From contig NW_006499751.1 in NCBI RefSeq assembly GCF_000471905.2, positions 1,283,735 to 1,347,734 on the forward strand: DNA of 64,000 nt, read 5' to 3'. Positions 1 through 12,000 of the stretch are shown here, piece after piece. The translations under genes were made by a program, and so were the position numbers. This DNA is from Amborella trichopoda (lineage: Eukaryota > Streptophyta > Magnoliopsida > Amborellales > Amborellaceae). Positions within the stretch are counted from its first letter, which is position 1, and each line of letters opens with the position of its first letter. The notes under the pieces were generated by a model. It was not told the origin of the DNA and made no database searches. It worked only from the letters and a program-made list of their open reading frames with translations.

Positions 1-718
1 GATCGAGACGAGCGTTTCGATATGTGGCACACCTCGTGACGATGCCCGAGCGCGAAGAAAAGCTAGAGAGAAGTTGCTGATCTGTGAAGAAAGTGCAAGA
101 AATTCAGCAGCGTGGTGCCTTGCTCGAGCGACCAAATCACGCCGCTTGCGAGCCCGATTGATGCGAGACCAATTCCATAACGTGCGTAAGGCCTCAAGCT
201 ATCGCCGACCCGAACCCCGTAGATGAGAACGATCATATTTTGCACACAAAGCCGAGAAAGTGACTGCAAATTTTGTCGTCGAAATTCCAAATTCCGGAAT
301 TCCAAAGTTGCAAAATCTTTATTTAGGGACAGAATCGAGCTGCGTTTGTTGCCCCGCAATCGTAACGGCGTGCTCAGTGTGATCCAGTTAAGAAATCATA
401 GAAAAAGATCAAGAAACAAGAACACTCTCGATACGAAGTTTCAAGATTCAACCAAAATTCAAGTCACATGATCGTGCCCTAAAAACACGATCCATGGCTC
501 AAAGTTGGTATCAAAACGATTGTCATGCTGAGCCCTACATGAAAAATCATGCACGTTATAGGGCAACACATGGACTGTTATGAAATTCCACAAATTGTAA
601 CGAAGGGATAAATCTTTCATTTTTCACCCTATTTTTAAAGTTTTTTTAATTCAATTTAATCTTAATTTTCAGCAATTAGGGTTACTTTTGATCATCCACC
701 CATGTTTGGGGCAAATTC

Positions 719-725
719 TATATAT
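719..725 (+). promoter_or_regulatory. TATA-like box of A 5' LTR
   Basis: TATATAT lies about 85 bases upstream of AATAAAG (807-813). The same arrangement recurs in the 3' LTR (29414-29421 and 29498-29504). This fits the U3/R layout of an LTR promoter; the transcription start is inferred, not seen. Confidence 0.55.
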
Positions 726-755
726 GCCACGTACCATCATTGTACGCAAAGGCAA

Positions 756-780
756 TACACACACACACACACACAGAGAG
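756..780 (+). repeat. CA/GA microsatellite
   Basis: An uninterrupted CA run is followed by GAGAG inside the A LTR. The 3' LTR has a shorter, interrupted version near 29453-29472, so the tract changed length after insertion. Confidence 0.9.
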
Positions 781-2247
781 AATACACAAAGAGAGAGTTT
801 TTACTTAATAAAGTTTCTCTTTCTTCTCATTGTTGTGTCACGTTTGGAGAGACAGAGTAAGGTAAGAGAAACTTTTGGACCGGTACCCTTAAGCTCGAAG
901 TAAATCTTCTCTCTCGTATTTTTTGTTTCCTCTATCTCTTCCTCTCTTTCTTCTTCCTCTTCCCCGTTTGAGCTCCCCTCAGAGGTCATGCACGGCAGTG
1001 GCAATGTCGTGCATGTCTCTCCTGTGGTCTCACAGGTCGCACGTGGCAATGACAGTGCCATGCACAAGCCTCCTTCTCCTTATGTTCGTCCATCTCTACC
1101 TCCCGGTGAGGCTTGTAAACGACGCTACTCATCGCCGTCCGTAGGCTCATTCTCGACGCCTCAGTGAAGAGCGCAGATGGTGAAACTCATTGCCGCCAGC
1201 AGGGGTCTTCCCCCGTCATGCGCCTATCATAGATGGCGATGCATATCGCCCCCCGCGAGAGGTCTCGGCAATGTCTAGCATTGCCCGCCAGCTTTCTTCG
1301 TGTGCACGGTGCCTATAGCCGTCCATGAGCCTCCTTTGTGCGTTTAGTGCTCATTTCCGCTCCCCCTGTGTCCCACGCCTACCGTCGTGCGCCTCATGAG
1401 AACTATCGCTGTGTGCTTCATGAGAGGCTATTTCCGCCCACGTAGGGGGTGCGCTGCCTTCTCGTGTTGTCAATGACAATGTCTAGTGCCATCTGTAGTT
1501 CCCTATTTCCCCTCACAGTGTAAGCAGCAGTGTCTAGCGCCTTCCAAGGGCCATGACACTGCTACTCCATGGTCGTGGGTGGCGATGCCTAGCGCTATCA
1601 GGACCTTATCTTTCTGCCATCTTGTGCCTTCTCTTCATTCACTCCTCTTCTCACTTGATTGACCTTCTCACTTGATTGACAGTTGACCTAGCCTAGCACT
1701 GCCAAGTCGGCCTCGGGTTTGAGTAGTCTTGCCGCGGTGCTGGTCCTAAGTACCATGCTCATCTTGCTACCACTCTGGGTCGGTCACAGCCCGGCTATCA
1801 CACTAGTCTCATCCCTTCATCAAGTTTTCTTCTCTTTTCGACCTTTTCTCGAAACTTCCTCTCCATCATCCTAACCTCTCACATTCTTAGCCACATGAAT
1901 GTGCATTGCCCTAAGACAAGGGTGGGTCTCTTAGACACACTGTCTTGCAAATTAACCATAAAAGTGTTGTGCAGAAAAGTAAGGAGATTACAGGTCAAGG
2001 GAGGTCATTCCAAACCAGCTAAAGCAGCTGGGGGGCTTTCTGACATGATATAAAAGGGTGCCCATGTGAGCCAGCTTGAGTAAGTCCTGAACTTACCTTA
2101 AATTTCTCTCTCATCGGTTGGTATACCTGTCCTTGCTCTTGAGCAATATTTTGAGAGAGCGATTTCAACTCCCAGGTTCACTAGAAACCTGAGATACATG
2201 CCGCCTGATCATCTAGATCCGGAGGGAGAGATTGAGGCACCTAACCA

Positions 2248-2268
2248 GCTTGGCAACTCCACTGAGGA
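2248..2268 (+). other. Primer-binding site of A (tRNA-Arg-like)
   Basis: TGGCAACTCCACTGAGGA starts four bases after the LTR end. It resembles the TGGCGACTCYRCTGGGGA type of PBS described for Tat/Ogre elements and assigned to tRNA-Arg. Element D has the same site at 35736-35753. Confidence 0.7.
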
Positions 2269-3064
2269 TGTACTACCCCTTAGTCGGTTCGCTTTTGTTT
2301 GACTAGTATCCTGTTTTACTTTCTGCATTAATTTCTATAACATCTGAGTTGTTCAACCCATTAATCCGAGTCAGAGACTTCCTTATCCCTGTGCTCATGA
2401 CGCTTACAGGGAAGCAAATTTCTCAAGCTTCCTTCCCTATTCTCTTGCTGAGTCGCGACTCACAGTTTAGCTCCCAGGTTCTTTCATGGTTTAGTGAGAG
2501 AGAAAGGACTTAAAGGTCCCTGACTCCCTTCTTCCTCGCCCTGGTGGACCCTCCATGAAGGCCCCTTGCATTGGTATAACATCTGCTACCACACACCGCA
2601 CACACCCAAGGGCTCGTGGTACATCCACTCGAGCTTCACCTCGAGGCAACCTTCACGTCGCCTTGAGCTTGCATTTAGGTCTAGGCCTTCTTGAGCCGAA
2701 ACCTGCATGCACCATGCATTTGCTTTCCATAGCTCGGGGTAGTGCTAGCTCTACCCCACCTCGAGCACATTCCTCCCAGCACACACAGCTTCACCCTGTG
2801 AGAGATGGGCTCCTGCCAGGTTCCTCACATACACAAGCTCGCAGGTCTCGGCCTCCTCAGGTCGAACCCATTGACCGAGCCTGAGCTGACTATCAAGTCA
2901 CCCAGACGGCTAACCCTAGAGATGCACATGCACCGACTCTACAGGTTCCTCCTCGGTCCTGACTCAAGCGGAGTCATGAAACAGCTACTTCCTCTGTCGC
3001 TCTCCCGACACCAGGAAAGCACCTCGAGCCCTGATAATCAAAGGTCTTCCCTAAGAGTACCATA
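2269..3064 (+). other. Leader of element A
   Basis: Untranslated leader and possible extreme N-terminal gag sequence. It is CT- and CA-rich and similar in wording to the leaders of D (about 36000-36700) and E (about 56600-57000), for example the CACACACC...CTCGTGG segment near 2592-2615. Short open frames here are not supported as separate genes. Confidence 0.5.
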
Positions 3065-4761
3065 TTGAGCCAGCCTCAAGTCAGCCGCGTACTTGGGCAT
3101 CAAAAAGGGATTCAGGGCAGCGGCCTAATGTCAAACAAAAGCCTCCAACCTCCAAGGCAGAAACCCAAGTTGCCTTGTATCCTTGAACCCCACTCCCTGC
3201 TGCAACTCATGGACACGACCCTTGCATGCTCAAAGAAAGCAGGGCAATCCAAGTCTCAGGCTCGATTCTGGAATGAAGTCCACAACCGCCTCAGGATTAA
3301 GTAGAAGAAGGACTTGCAGATCCTGACCAAAGAAGGCTCCAAGGTAGTTGAATAATCCCTTCTTTCGCTTCAAACTCTAGAACCCGAGCGAGTTCAAGAG
3401 TATTGCTGGGTCGTTATTGCCAAGAAACCACGGTCCCTAGACTGTCGAGGACAAGTCCTCACAAGATCAGCATACAAGGCTTGAGTCTAGTCGGGGTAAG
3501 CTGAGCCCCTGCAGACTACTTGCCACACCCGACTCACCAACCTCGGCAGTCCATTGCTCCACCTTGCTTTGACCTTCCAGAAGAAATGGGCAGTGTCATG
3601 GTGATCAATGATCTGGATGATGCCCAAGAAGAAAGGATGAGCAGGTCCGAGGTAATGGGCCAATCCATCCTTGAAAAGATAGAACACTTAGAAGCCTCCA
3701 GGTACCCTTCTTCTCACCATGAGATTGATTCCCCGACTTGTGAGGACACAGTCCCCAAGTAAACTCCCCCATTAGCCTCCCAAGACAACTCTACCTCCTG
3801 CAGGGTCTCCCAAACAGACATAGTTGCCATGGTGGCCCAGAGCCTCAAGAACAAGGACCCAGGCATGCAGGAGGTGCCGCTCTACCAAAAGCCATACCCC
3901 TCGTACATTGACCAGGTGTCGCTTCCCCCAAATTACAAAAAAGGGAAACTCCCCTTTTTCAATGGTACTACGTCCCCTCACTAGCATACCGCCCACTTCC
4001 AAGTAGCTTGTAGGGAGACGAAACTGATGGGTGACTTCTCCTCCATCAGTTTGTCGAGACTCTCGAAGGGCCAGCCTTCCAGTGGTATGCTCAGGCTCCT
4101 CCAAACTCAGTGCACATGTGGCAAGAAATGGCGCAGGCTTTTTACCAATGCTTCTACGAAGTCCAAAGGAACGTGGAAACCATCAAGCTCCTTACTTTGA
4201 TGTAAGACCCTGGTGAGCCGGTTGACAAGTTCATCACCCGATGGAGAGAGCTGACAACCTTTCATGCGACTCCCATGACTGAGAAGGAAGCCGTCCAAAT
4301 CTGCATATAGAATATGCTTCCCGAGATCGCCCTACATGTTGAGGCATCCAATCCACCCTCCATGTCAGAGCTTGTCTCTAAGGAAGTTCGTATTGAGGGA
4401 TTGTTCAAACACCATGGTAGCTCTCGACGACAACCCTCTGGCTGAAATTCTCTCTCCAATAGTCGGGGCAACCAAAAGGCAGTGATCAGCAAGGCCATCA
4501 CCATGATTGACACTAAGAGCACGACTCTTCAAACCTTGGATTGCTACAAGGCATAGAAACCCCAGACCCGGGGCAAGCAGCAATCCTATAATGAGGTTCC
4601 CCCTCCTAAAAATTCTAAGCGAAATGACTTCACCAAAATAAGGTTTAGTCCTTCCACAAGGAGTGGACTCTTGCACTGCTTCGACTACTGTTAGAACATA
4701 ACATGATCCAGCTGCTGGAGGTCAACACCTAAGAGTCGGTTGGGCAGGAGACGAATGAGAG
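3065..4761 (+). pseudogene. gag: gag of element A, first part (broken)
   Basis: Retrotransposon capsid gene remnant. Three blocks match gag of D and E: a block near 3177-3304; a helix-rich acidic block at 3580-3740 (VMVINDLDDAQEERM); and the retrotrans_gag core from about 3830 to 4330, with the YPSYIDQ-type word at 3896-3915 and the two-strand/helix pattern typical of plant Ty3 gag. Gag builds the virus-like particle that encloses element RNA in the cytoplasm. The frame is broken in several places. Element B interrupts the gene after 4766 and the zinc-knuckle end resumes at 19976. Confidence 0.75.
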
Positions 4762-4766
4762 GTACT
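4762..4766 (+). repeat. Target-site duplication, left copy, element B
   Basis: GTACT immediately precedes the LTR start TGTAGACACC. The right copy at 19971-19975 reads GCACT, so 4 of 5 bases match, as expected for an old 5-bp Ty3/gypsy duplication. Gag sequence of A continues directly on both sides. Confidence 0.65.
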
Positions 4767-5742
4767 TGTAGACACCCCATTTTAAAATTGGCAAATTCTA
4801 TGATTTCCTGAACCCTTAGGATCACAATTAACCTATTAAACCCAAATCTATAGTTCACACAACTTACCTTGTGACCTAAAACTAGTTTGCCTCCCCGGAA
4901 CCATGAAGAAACCCTGTTTTGACCCAGATTTTTGTAAACGCTCTATTTTACCAAACAAATCATTAAAAATAGCAAAAAAATCCGTTTTAACCCAAATGTT
5001 TCTGATAGCTTCACAAGAGGCTGAGGAACACACTTAAAAAGATAATTTTCCGTTTGGAGTAATTTTTGTTAGTGCAACATGGGGTATGCCGCCCTGGCGA
5101 TGCGCCCCGTGCCGCCTCAATCTGCCCCCCCAAAATGGTATCTTTTACTGGGGGATTTGTTTGTTGCAAGAGGATATCCTTCCCAACAGACTTTGACCCC
5201 TACAAACCCTCTTTTCATGGCATTTTGAGAGAGAGGGAGAAACACCCTAGCAGAGCGAGAAAAACTAGAGAGCGGTGCTTAGAGAAAAACCCTATCTAAC
5301 CTAAGCCTGAGGACCGTAGTTCTAAGCCATTTCCAGGGTACAAAAACCCTACTCAATCAAGATTTGGCAGCTAATATCCAGATCAGGGAGACAAAAGAGG
5401 ACCGGTTCTGATATGGGCGAGCCTCAGAAGGCTCGGGAGTCCCGGGCCATCTGGCCCAGTTCAGTATCATTTCTTCCATTTGATCTATTTTTATTTTATT
5501 TTTTTATTTCATTTTGATCTTTTCAGTTGCTTAAAAATTTTATTTTTTATTTTCTTGGATCAGCTGGCACTGCCATAGATCTGAGAGTAGACCTGCTCGT
5601 TTCCCGGCAGATCTGGCCTCTGATCTGAATTGGATTTGTCCCACTTTCTTAACCATCTTATTTACATTATTTTTATCAGTTTAGGGTGTCAATATTCGAG
5701 AGATCTTCCGATGAAGATCTTTTTGATTTTGCATCATAAATA
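4767..5742 (+). repeat. Element B 5' LTR
   Basis: Begins TGTAGACACCCC and aligns over its length with 18936-19970. Both contain the block at 5130-5330 (3' copy 19340-19560), the block ATCTGAGAGTAGA, and a GATTTTGCATCA end. The LTR carries GGCGA/GTGCCGCC words that recur in the leader and tail. The start is fixed by the TG and the duplicated target bases; the end is fixed by alignment of the two LTRs. Confidence 0.85.
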
Positions 5743-5762
5743 GTTTGGTGCCCATCGTGCGG
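5743..5762 (+). other. Primer-binding site of element B
   Basis: GTTTGGTGCCCATCGTGCGG directly follows the LTR. It resembles the TTTGGCGCCCACCGTGGGG-type site common in plant Ty3/gypsy elements. I do not assign the tRNA. Confidence 0.6.
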
Positions 5763-6945
5763 CAATTCGAGCTTGATCCAAGGGCCAAAATACAATTTTT
5801 ATTAATCGTTTTTCACTGTTTTTAGTAAAAAAAAAAATTGAAAGTCCTAGAAGTTGGCAGTAGCTAGGATCCAAGGTTTTGGTGCTGCAAAATCCTGATT
5901 TTTCTGGGCGACACCAGTTGTGTTGCCTGGGCGACACCACCAGTGTCGCCCACCCGTGCTGCTCAAAATTCAAAAGTTTCAGAATCTTCTAATATTTTGC
6001 AGATCTGTTCTAGGGTATCTTTTGTGACTATCCATAGAATTTCGGATCGAACTATAACTTTAAAAACTACCAAGAAAATATTTTACTTCATACATATCTT
6101 TTTTATCTGCTTTATCCTGTTTACTTTGTGTTAATTTATTTCATCATAATTAAGTTTTTTTTATACTTCTTCCAAGTTTAATGTAGTATTATTTCAACAA
6201 GATTAAAAATAAAAAAAATAAAATGAAATAAAAATAATTTTTTTGCGCCACACGAGGCGTGCCTCCGAAGTGACATGGGCCGTGCCGCCCAGGGCGACAT
6301 GCCCTCTGGTGCCCCCCCTGGACCAAGCCTGAATTTTTTGAAATTTTGCGGGCTTTCTTCTGGGACTATCTTGTGATTTTTGACAAAATTTAAAATTAAA
6401 ATAAATTTTTTAAAAATATCAAAAAACTATTTTGCTTGATACAGGTCTGTTCAATTTGCTGCTCTTCTGTCTTACTTTGTTTTAATTTTATTTCATCAAA
6501 AAATTTGATTTTTCTGCTTCTACAAGTTTTTGTAGCCTTATTTATTAATTTTTGAAAGAAAATTATTAATAAAAAAAACTAAAAATATTTTTTTTTGAGC
6601 GGCACGACCCATGCCGCCCAACCTATAGGTGCGACACGACCCGTGTCGCCTGGATGACATGGCCCGTGCCGCCCTATCACAGACATCCTAAAAGCTTCTT
6701 GGGACCACGTAGGCCGGGTTTAGAGCCTTTTGGCTTCTTGTCCACCAAAGTTTATCTTAAAATAAAATTTTTAAAAATATAAAAAAAATATTTTGCTTCA
6801 AATAAGTCTGTCCTGTTCCTGACTTTTTATTTTTATTTTATTTTGTTAATTTTTGCTGAAACCATGTTTTCCCTGCTTTTACCATGCTTAGTTTAACTGT
6901 GTTCCATCAAAGTTAAAAGGATAAAAAAATTAAATTTTTTTTAAA
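5763..6945 (+). repeat. Three ~345-bp tandem repeats in B leader
   Basis: An AT-rich segment (AAAATATTTTGCTTC-type word, TCTGTYCT, then TTTATTTCATCA-type words) followed by a GC-rich GGCGACAC/GTGTCGCC segment occurs three times. The GC-rich parts fall near 5905, 6242 and 6591, a spacing of about 340-350 bases, and a fourth unit begins near 6700. The region is untranslated. Confidence 0.75.
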
Positions 6946-7559
6946 AGAAATACATCGAGGGTTGCTTGCACCCTTCCTGAACCGTGTCTCGTTCGAGTCA
7001 CCCTCGACTCGGGCCGCTCTCGACTTAGCACGGACTGTGTCTGGTCTCATTGTTCTAACTTTATCTTCTTAGGGGTTGCTTACCCCTCCATATATACCAT
7101 ACTTCGAACGAGTTTTGCCTCGAAGCTCGCATCGTTAGGCACGATCAGTGCCGAGCGCTCACTTATTTCCTTTCTTGTTTGTGTGTATTGTGTGCATGAC
7201 TTTATTTTAATTACATGCTTCTTTACACACTCCAACACATACCAGACCAAGTGTGCCCAGGAAACGATCAAACAAATATTTCAAAAACTCCCAAAATCAG
7301 CATTAACGGTGTGAGGGGAACCTAGCTTTGAGAGTCGAGGCGGTTGGTATTCGTGTAACTTTAACTGTGAGCGCCCCTCCGTCTAGTAGGACCTGGTGAA
7401 CATCCTATAACAGGAGGCTAGGACCTATGTGGGGACCTATATCAGCCTAGTGGCATTTCAATAGTTAGGAACCCACTCTTAAGCCCAGCCTACCTATAAA
7501 ACTAGGTCAAACATTTTCATGTGCTTGCTTGTTTATTTCTGATAGGTTAATCTTAAATT
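6946..7559 (+). other. B leader, unique stretch
   Basis: No coding signal and no clear tandem repeat. Wording such as GGGACCTATATCAGCCTAG and CCTATAAAACTAGG is leader-like. A TATA-like word near 7494 is not supported as a promoter. Confidence 0.5.
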
Positions 7560-8030
7560 CCAGTCCAGACCCACTTTTGGTTTGAGTTGGAGCTTCTGTG
7601 TCCAAGTTCAGGCTTATACCCAACCTAGCCCAGGTCCGAACCACATTTTGCCTTGGTCCTAACCTAGGCGCCCTCTTGGTACGAGCCGAAAGCTTGTTCC
7701 TAGCTCATCTTGGATTCAGTTTAGGTCCACACTTGGTTTGATCGTTAAAACTCTCTTGGTCCATGTCTAGGCTTGTACCTAACCTAGCCCAAGTCCGAAC
7801 CAGGTTCATACCCAGGTTCGAACCTAGACCCCCTCTTGGTCCGAGTCGAAGGCTCGTTCCTATTTCAATCTTGATCCAGTCCGGGTCCACATTCAGTTTG
7901 AGTTACAAAACCCTTTAGGTCCAAGCCCAGGCTTGCGCCCAGCTCAGTCCAGGTCCGAACCTAGACCCACTCTTGGTCCGACCAAAGACTCGAACCCATC
8001 TAGTCTAGATCTTAGTCTAGGTTCTAACAT
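7560..8030 (+). repeat. Three ~158-bp tandem repeats in B leader
   Basis: Units starting near 7564, 7722 and 7880 share GGTCCACAYTTGGTTTGA, a CAGGCTTRYRCCCA word, AGTCCGAACC and CTTGGTCCGAGTCGAAG. Spacing is 158 bases. The repeats decay into shorter GTCTAGGTT-type words up to about 8230. Confidence 0.75.
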
Positions 8031-8441
8031 AGGTCTAAGCTTAGAGTTGCCTCTAGAGCAACTAGGCTTACCCTAGTTCAGGGTCTGAACCAAAACCCAC
8101 TGAGTTTAGCAAGTCTAGGTTCCAGTCTAATCTTAGCCTAAGTCTTAGTCAGGGTTTTGCCCCTAGAGTTATGATAGGTCTACCTTAAATCGTTGAGTTT
8201 AGATCTTACCTAAGTATAGATTCTAAAACCCCGCCAAAGAGAATCACCATGTCGGTTACTCAAAGCGACTATGATTGATCACTCCACGACCGACTCTAAG
8301 CCTAACCTGCCTAAACCTAGGGACAATTATGCTGCAATCCCTTGGAATTATCAATAGACCTCAAGCCAATCCATTATCCAATGCCCAGGTCTTTAGTTAG
8401 AGACAGATTCTCAAGCATCCACTCCTAATCCTAAAATTGGT
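8031..8441 (+). other. End of B leader
   Basis: Degenerate copies of TAGGTTCTAAC/TAGTCTAGG words grade into unique sequence before gag. No gene is seen. Confidence 0.45.
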
Positions 8442-9860
8442 GTGATCCGAAAGGCTGGTTCAGCTCGAAAGACTTTGAATAGTCAAAGGGTCCGACCCGG
8501 AGTTGTCGTGCAAGGGGTCTTAGGCAACAGAAGTAGGAGTCGAGTGGGGGACAAAATTCATGTAGCATTTAATGCCAATTACCACAACTCTAACCGAGAT
8601 AACTCTGGGGTGCAGCGGTCTCAAGACCAAGACCCACCTGTCTAGGGGATCCAACCCTACCTTGAGTCGCCGTAGTACAATTCATGATGTCCTGAACACT
8701 GTACAAGGCAAAGGTGTCGACCCAAATCAAGTCAGTGGCATAGGTCTACCCTTGGCACAACAGAGTCTGTCGATTCTTCAATCGATCCCTCTAGTTCATC
8801 CGGCCCAACAAACCGTGCAATTTTCATAGTTGGTGGTGACACCCATGGTTCAGTACGCCCCTCAGACGCAAGTGTATCAAACTACCCCTGTGACTGTAGC
8901 TCATCAATCTCAGACCCATGCAAGCCAACATATACCCCAAATCTCGACTCATCAGTCCACCCTTGGGAACCCACCGACCAGTGGGCCTACTGTCATGCTG
9001 AACACCCGACAAGAAGGCACTCTAAAAGCGATGCAGGATATGATCGTAAGAATGAGCATACATAATATTCTACCCCCAAAGTCCTATGTTCAGAATTTAG
9101 AAAAACGTTTAACAGAAAGAGCGATCCAGATGCTCACATCAACGTGTATCTCCTCTCCGCGAGAGCTTTGTGAGACAGGCCTAACCAACGAACGACTATA
9201 TTTTCGCAACCGGCAAGGCCTTGAACTGGCATCGGAGAACAATGTCTGCTCAACCACACATCATTTCAGATGAAATGTTCAACTTATTCGTCTCTCACTA
9301 CCGCAGGTCGACACCAAGATCTGTCTCCCTATGCGAGCTCAGTGCAACGATCCAGGAGAATCCTTTGAGGATTTCATCCATCGATTTCGTGACGCGGCAA
9401 TTTGGGTCGTAGAATGCCCACTGACAGACCCAGCCAAAAACTCCATGGCCTTAGAGAACGTTGCTCCTGAATACAGGACCTTTTTCAGCCAAGGCCTTAT
9501 CACCCACTCTTTCGACTCCATGATCAAGCAGGTGGCATGACATGAAAGGACGAGAGGGGCACCCTTCAGCACCACGCTCGATAATAAACCAATAACGACT
9601 CCCCAAAATAAGAGAAAAAAGAATAACAAGGGGAAGGCTTCCGGTCAGGTTAACGAAATTGACCTTAACGGACTGGCTCAAGGTTCAGCTACTCAACACA
9701 ATAATCACAACCAAACTCGAAGGGGTCCACCTAGGGCCAACGCTCGCAATAATAACCAAAGGTGAGAGGATAATTTCACTCCTCTCAAAGACCCGTTGGA
9801 AAAGTGCTGCAATTACTCCTAACAAGAAACATGGTTTATCTACCGCCACCATTTGAACCA
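8442..9860 (+). pseudogene. gag: gag of element B (broken)
   Basis: Capsid gene remnant. A proline/glutamine/threonine-rich N-terminal part (8572-9000) is followed by a block at 9001-9270 (KAMQDMIVRMSIHNILPP) and a helical gag core at about 9270-9540 (DEMFNLFVSHYR; later the DFIHRFRDAA-type word at 9370-9405). A basic, asparagine-rich tail near 9600-9860 fits a nucleocapsid. Position between PBS and protease supports the call. The frame is broken several times. Sequence similarity to gag of A/D/E is not obvious by eye. Confidence 0.65.
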
Positions 9861-10814
9861 CCATTTCAAGTCACAAACAAGAGCAAGTGGTGCAAATGGC
9901 ATTAAAACGATGCACATGATACCCAAAACTGCATATATTTGAAACAGGTAATTCAGGGATTAATCAATAGGGGAACATCACTGTCGCACCTAGAAATCAA
10001 CCCGTTGAAGAGCCTAATCAAAAGATGGGTATCTTCACAAACCCTCTCCCTAACAATATGGTCACAACCGAAAAGCAGGGAGCTCAAGACAACTCAAATG
10101 AAAATATTGTCATTCACATGGCTGAGAGGGGAGATGAAGAAGAAGATCCCTGTCAATTCATATTGGCTTGTGATCATCACTTTCAAGAACTTGAAGAAGA
10201 TCTATTAGATCTTCTGAGAGGAAGCCCTTCATCTCCAAACCTCGACAACCTTCTCAAGTGGGACCAATATGATGACGATGACACACTAGAGATCGATATG
10301 GTCAGAACCCATGAAAAGGCGTCATCTCTCAAACAAGGGGCCAACACCCTGAAATCTCCCATTACTCTTTCTAGGGCTGATCCTATCGAGCTTCAAGTTG
10401 GCAAGGTTGACTCCCTGACCGGAAGAGGCTGAGTGTTCAAACTCGTTCAATTAATGGCCGACACACTTGATGAAAGGATGGGAAACTCCTCAAGAGTCAG
10501 ACAACCAACATGGGTTGTATATCACGAGTCGAATAAGGAAATTCAAGGATCTACAACCACCTACGATCTACCAACTCATCTCAGGAAGATCCAGGCTTAA
10601 ATCTCTATCTTGGAGCTACTCGTCAACTCACCAGCACACAGGGCCTAGATCGAAAAGTCCTCGCCAAGACACACATCCCGAGCAACACACAACCGGATGA
10701 GTTGTGCGGTATGATCAACCAACTAATGGCACCAATGTCAATCGTCTTCACGAACGATGACACCCCTGCCAGCTTCAACCGCTTTCATATCCAACTCTAC
10801 ACATCACTATTTTC
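9861..10814 (+). pseudogene. gag-protease linker of element B
   Basis: Non-catalytic gag-pol linker. An open stretch at 10025-10432 encodes an acidic segment (EERGDEEEDPCQF-like) with no recognised motif. Similar acidic linkers separate gag and protease in Tat elements. No function is claimed. Confidence 0.45.
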
Positions 10815-11279
10815 ATGCAAGGATATGAAATACGGAGAGTGCTTGTTGATAATGAGGCATCCCTAAACATATGCCCTATGAAAACGGTGAAGCAGATAGG
10901 AAAAAGCCTAGATGACTTTGAGTCGTGTCAATTAACCATCGCTGTGTATGACAGGACCAAAGGACAAGCTAAAGGCATACTGCCTCTCACACTTAAGATC
11001 TACCTGGTCGTCCAAGTGATAACGTTTTATGTCTTAGACATAAAACCTTCATTCAACGTGCTTCTAGGAAGATCGTGGCTGCACGAAAACCTCGTGGTCA
11101 CCTCTACGCTCCATCAATGCCTCAAATTTCCAACGAAAAATGGCGTCGTGAAGGTATGTGTTGAACGCCCTACTTTTCTCAATCTTAGCATACATATCGA
11201 GAAGCCAGCCATAGGGGTCGAGCTTGGAGAAATCCCACTCGCTTCCTTCGAGCAAGTTGATTGGGCCACTTACGCCTAG
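10815..11279 (+). pseudogene. Aspartic protease domain of element B
   Basis: A 154-residue open stretch with the layout of a plant Ty3 retropepsin: the active-site strand comes early (near 10841-10870, LVDNEASLNICP-like) and the closing flap-to-C-terminus word VLLGRSWLHE lies at about 11060-11090, followed by a TLHQCLKFP-type end. In the family it cleaves the Gag-Pol polyprotein inside the particle. It is flanked by linkers on both sides and is part of a broken element. Confidence 0.7.
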
Positions 11280-12000
11280 AGGCCGACGACCCTGTTCCTC
11301 AAATTTTGCAAACATTTGCATCGATGGAGGACATTATCCAATGTCAACATCGATACGGTTTCGGGTCCCTCAAAGCTTAGCACATGCTCCTCTCCCAAGG
11401 CTTCCAATCAGGCCAAGGCTTGGGGAGTCAAGGGCAAGGCGTAACAGAGGCGATTTTTGTATCAACCCAAGCCAAAACAAAAAACGGGGATTGAAGAGGA
11501 CTCGGGTGTTCTCTCACTTTATTTCAAAGCCAGATGATGCCTTCAAGCTATCTAGGCTTTGTATCCAGAGGCATTCAAAGCCTAGATCCTTTTGATGCCT
11601 GTCCTTCAAAACGATCAAAGGTGATCCTTGATTCTCTAAAAGGGAATAACTCTTCTTCCGCATGTCAGCACACACAAGAACTGGGAATTGAAGACCCTTT
11701 CACTGGCCTGGATTTGAATGTATGCACAATCAGCTCTAACATAGCCAAGCGTGCTCATCTGCCTACTCAAACTCAAGAATGGAATTGGTCGATCACTCCT
11801 CTATCTCGAGAATCGTTGGAAGCATACTAGCGGCACCTTCAAGTCTCGGTGCCAAAAAACAGATAGACGCAGGGTGGTCATCTATCCACCGTACGCATCT
11901 AGCCCCCAACATTTCTCTCGTGACCTCTTGTGACATTTCAAAAACCATGGAAAATTCAAAACATGATAAAGATGATAATAATGAAAAAGAATCTTAATAA
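11280..12000 (+). pseudogene. Protease-RT spacer of element B
   Basis: No conserved enzyme motif. Fragments such as the LGIEDPFTGLDLN-like stretch near 11685-11720 suggest decayed coding linker. This is the expected variable spacer of Tat elements. Confidence 0.45.

Larger units (their letters stand above)
1..2247 (+). repeat. Element A 5' LTR (left end outside window)
   Basis: This stretch matches the 3' LTR: position 19 onward aligns with 28668 onward, and both end with the words GAGGCACCTAACCA. It holds a TATA-like box (719-725), a CA microsatellite, a poly(A)-type AATAAAG (807-813) and a pyrimidine-rich stretch (about 905-970). A long part (about 970-1600) has GTCTAGC/GCCATG-type words in imperfect repetition. 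The segment near 1965-2240 is conserved with the LTR ends of elements D and C. No gene of the host is seen here. Confidence 0.85.

Noticed and set aside
2048-2055. TATAAAAG near the end of A's 5' LTR as a promoter
   Set aside because: The corresponding place in the 3' LTR (near 30735-30745) reads differently, and the conserved TATA with AATAAAG lies upstream.
3772-4522. Minus-strand frames opposite A's gag
   Set aside because: Antisense shadows of gag; no motifs.
5066-5299. Open frame within the B 5' LTR
   Set aside because: It lies inside the LTR, is not preserved in the 3' LTR copy, and has no homology.
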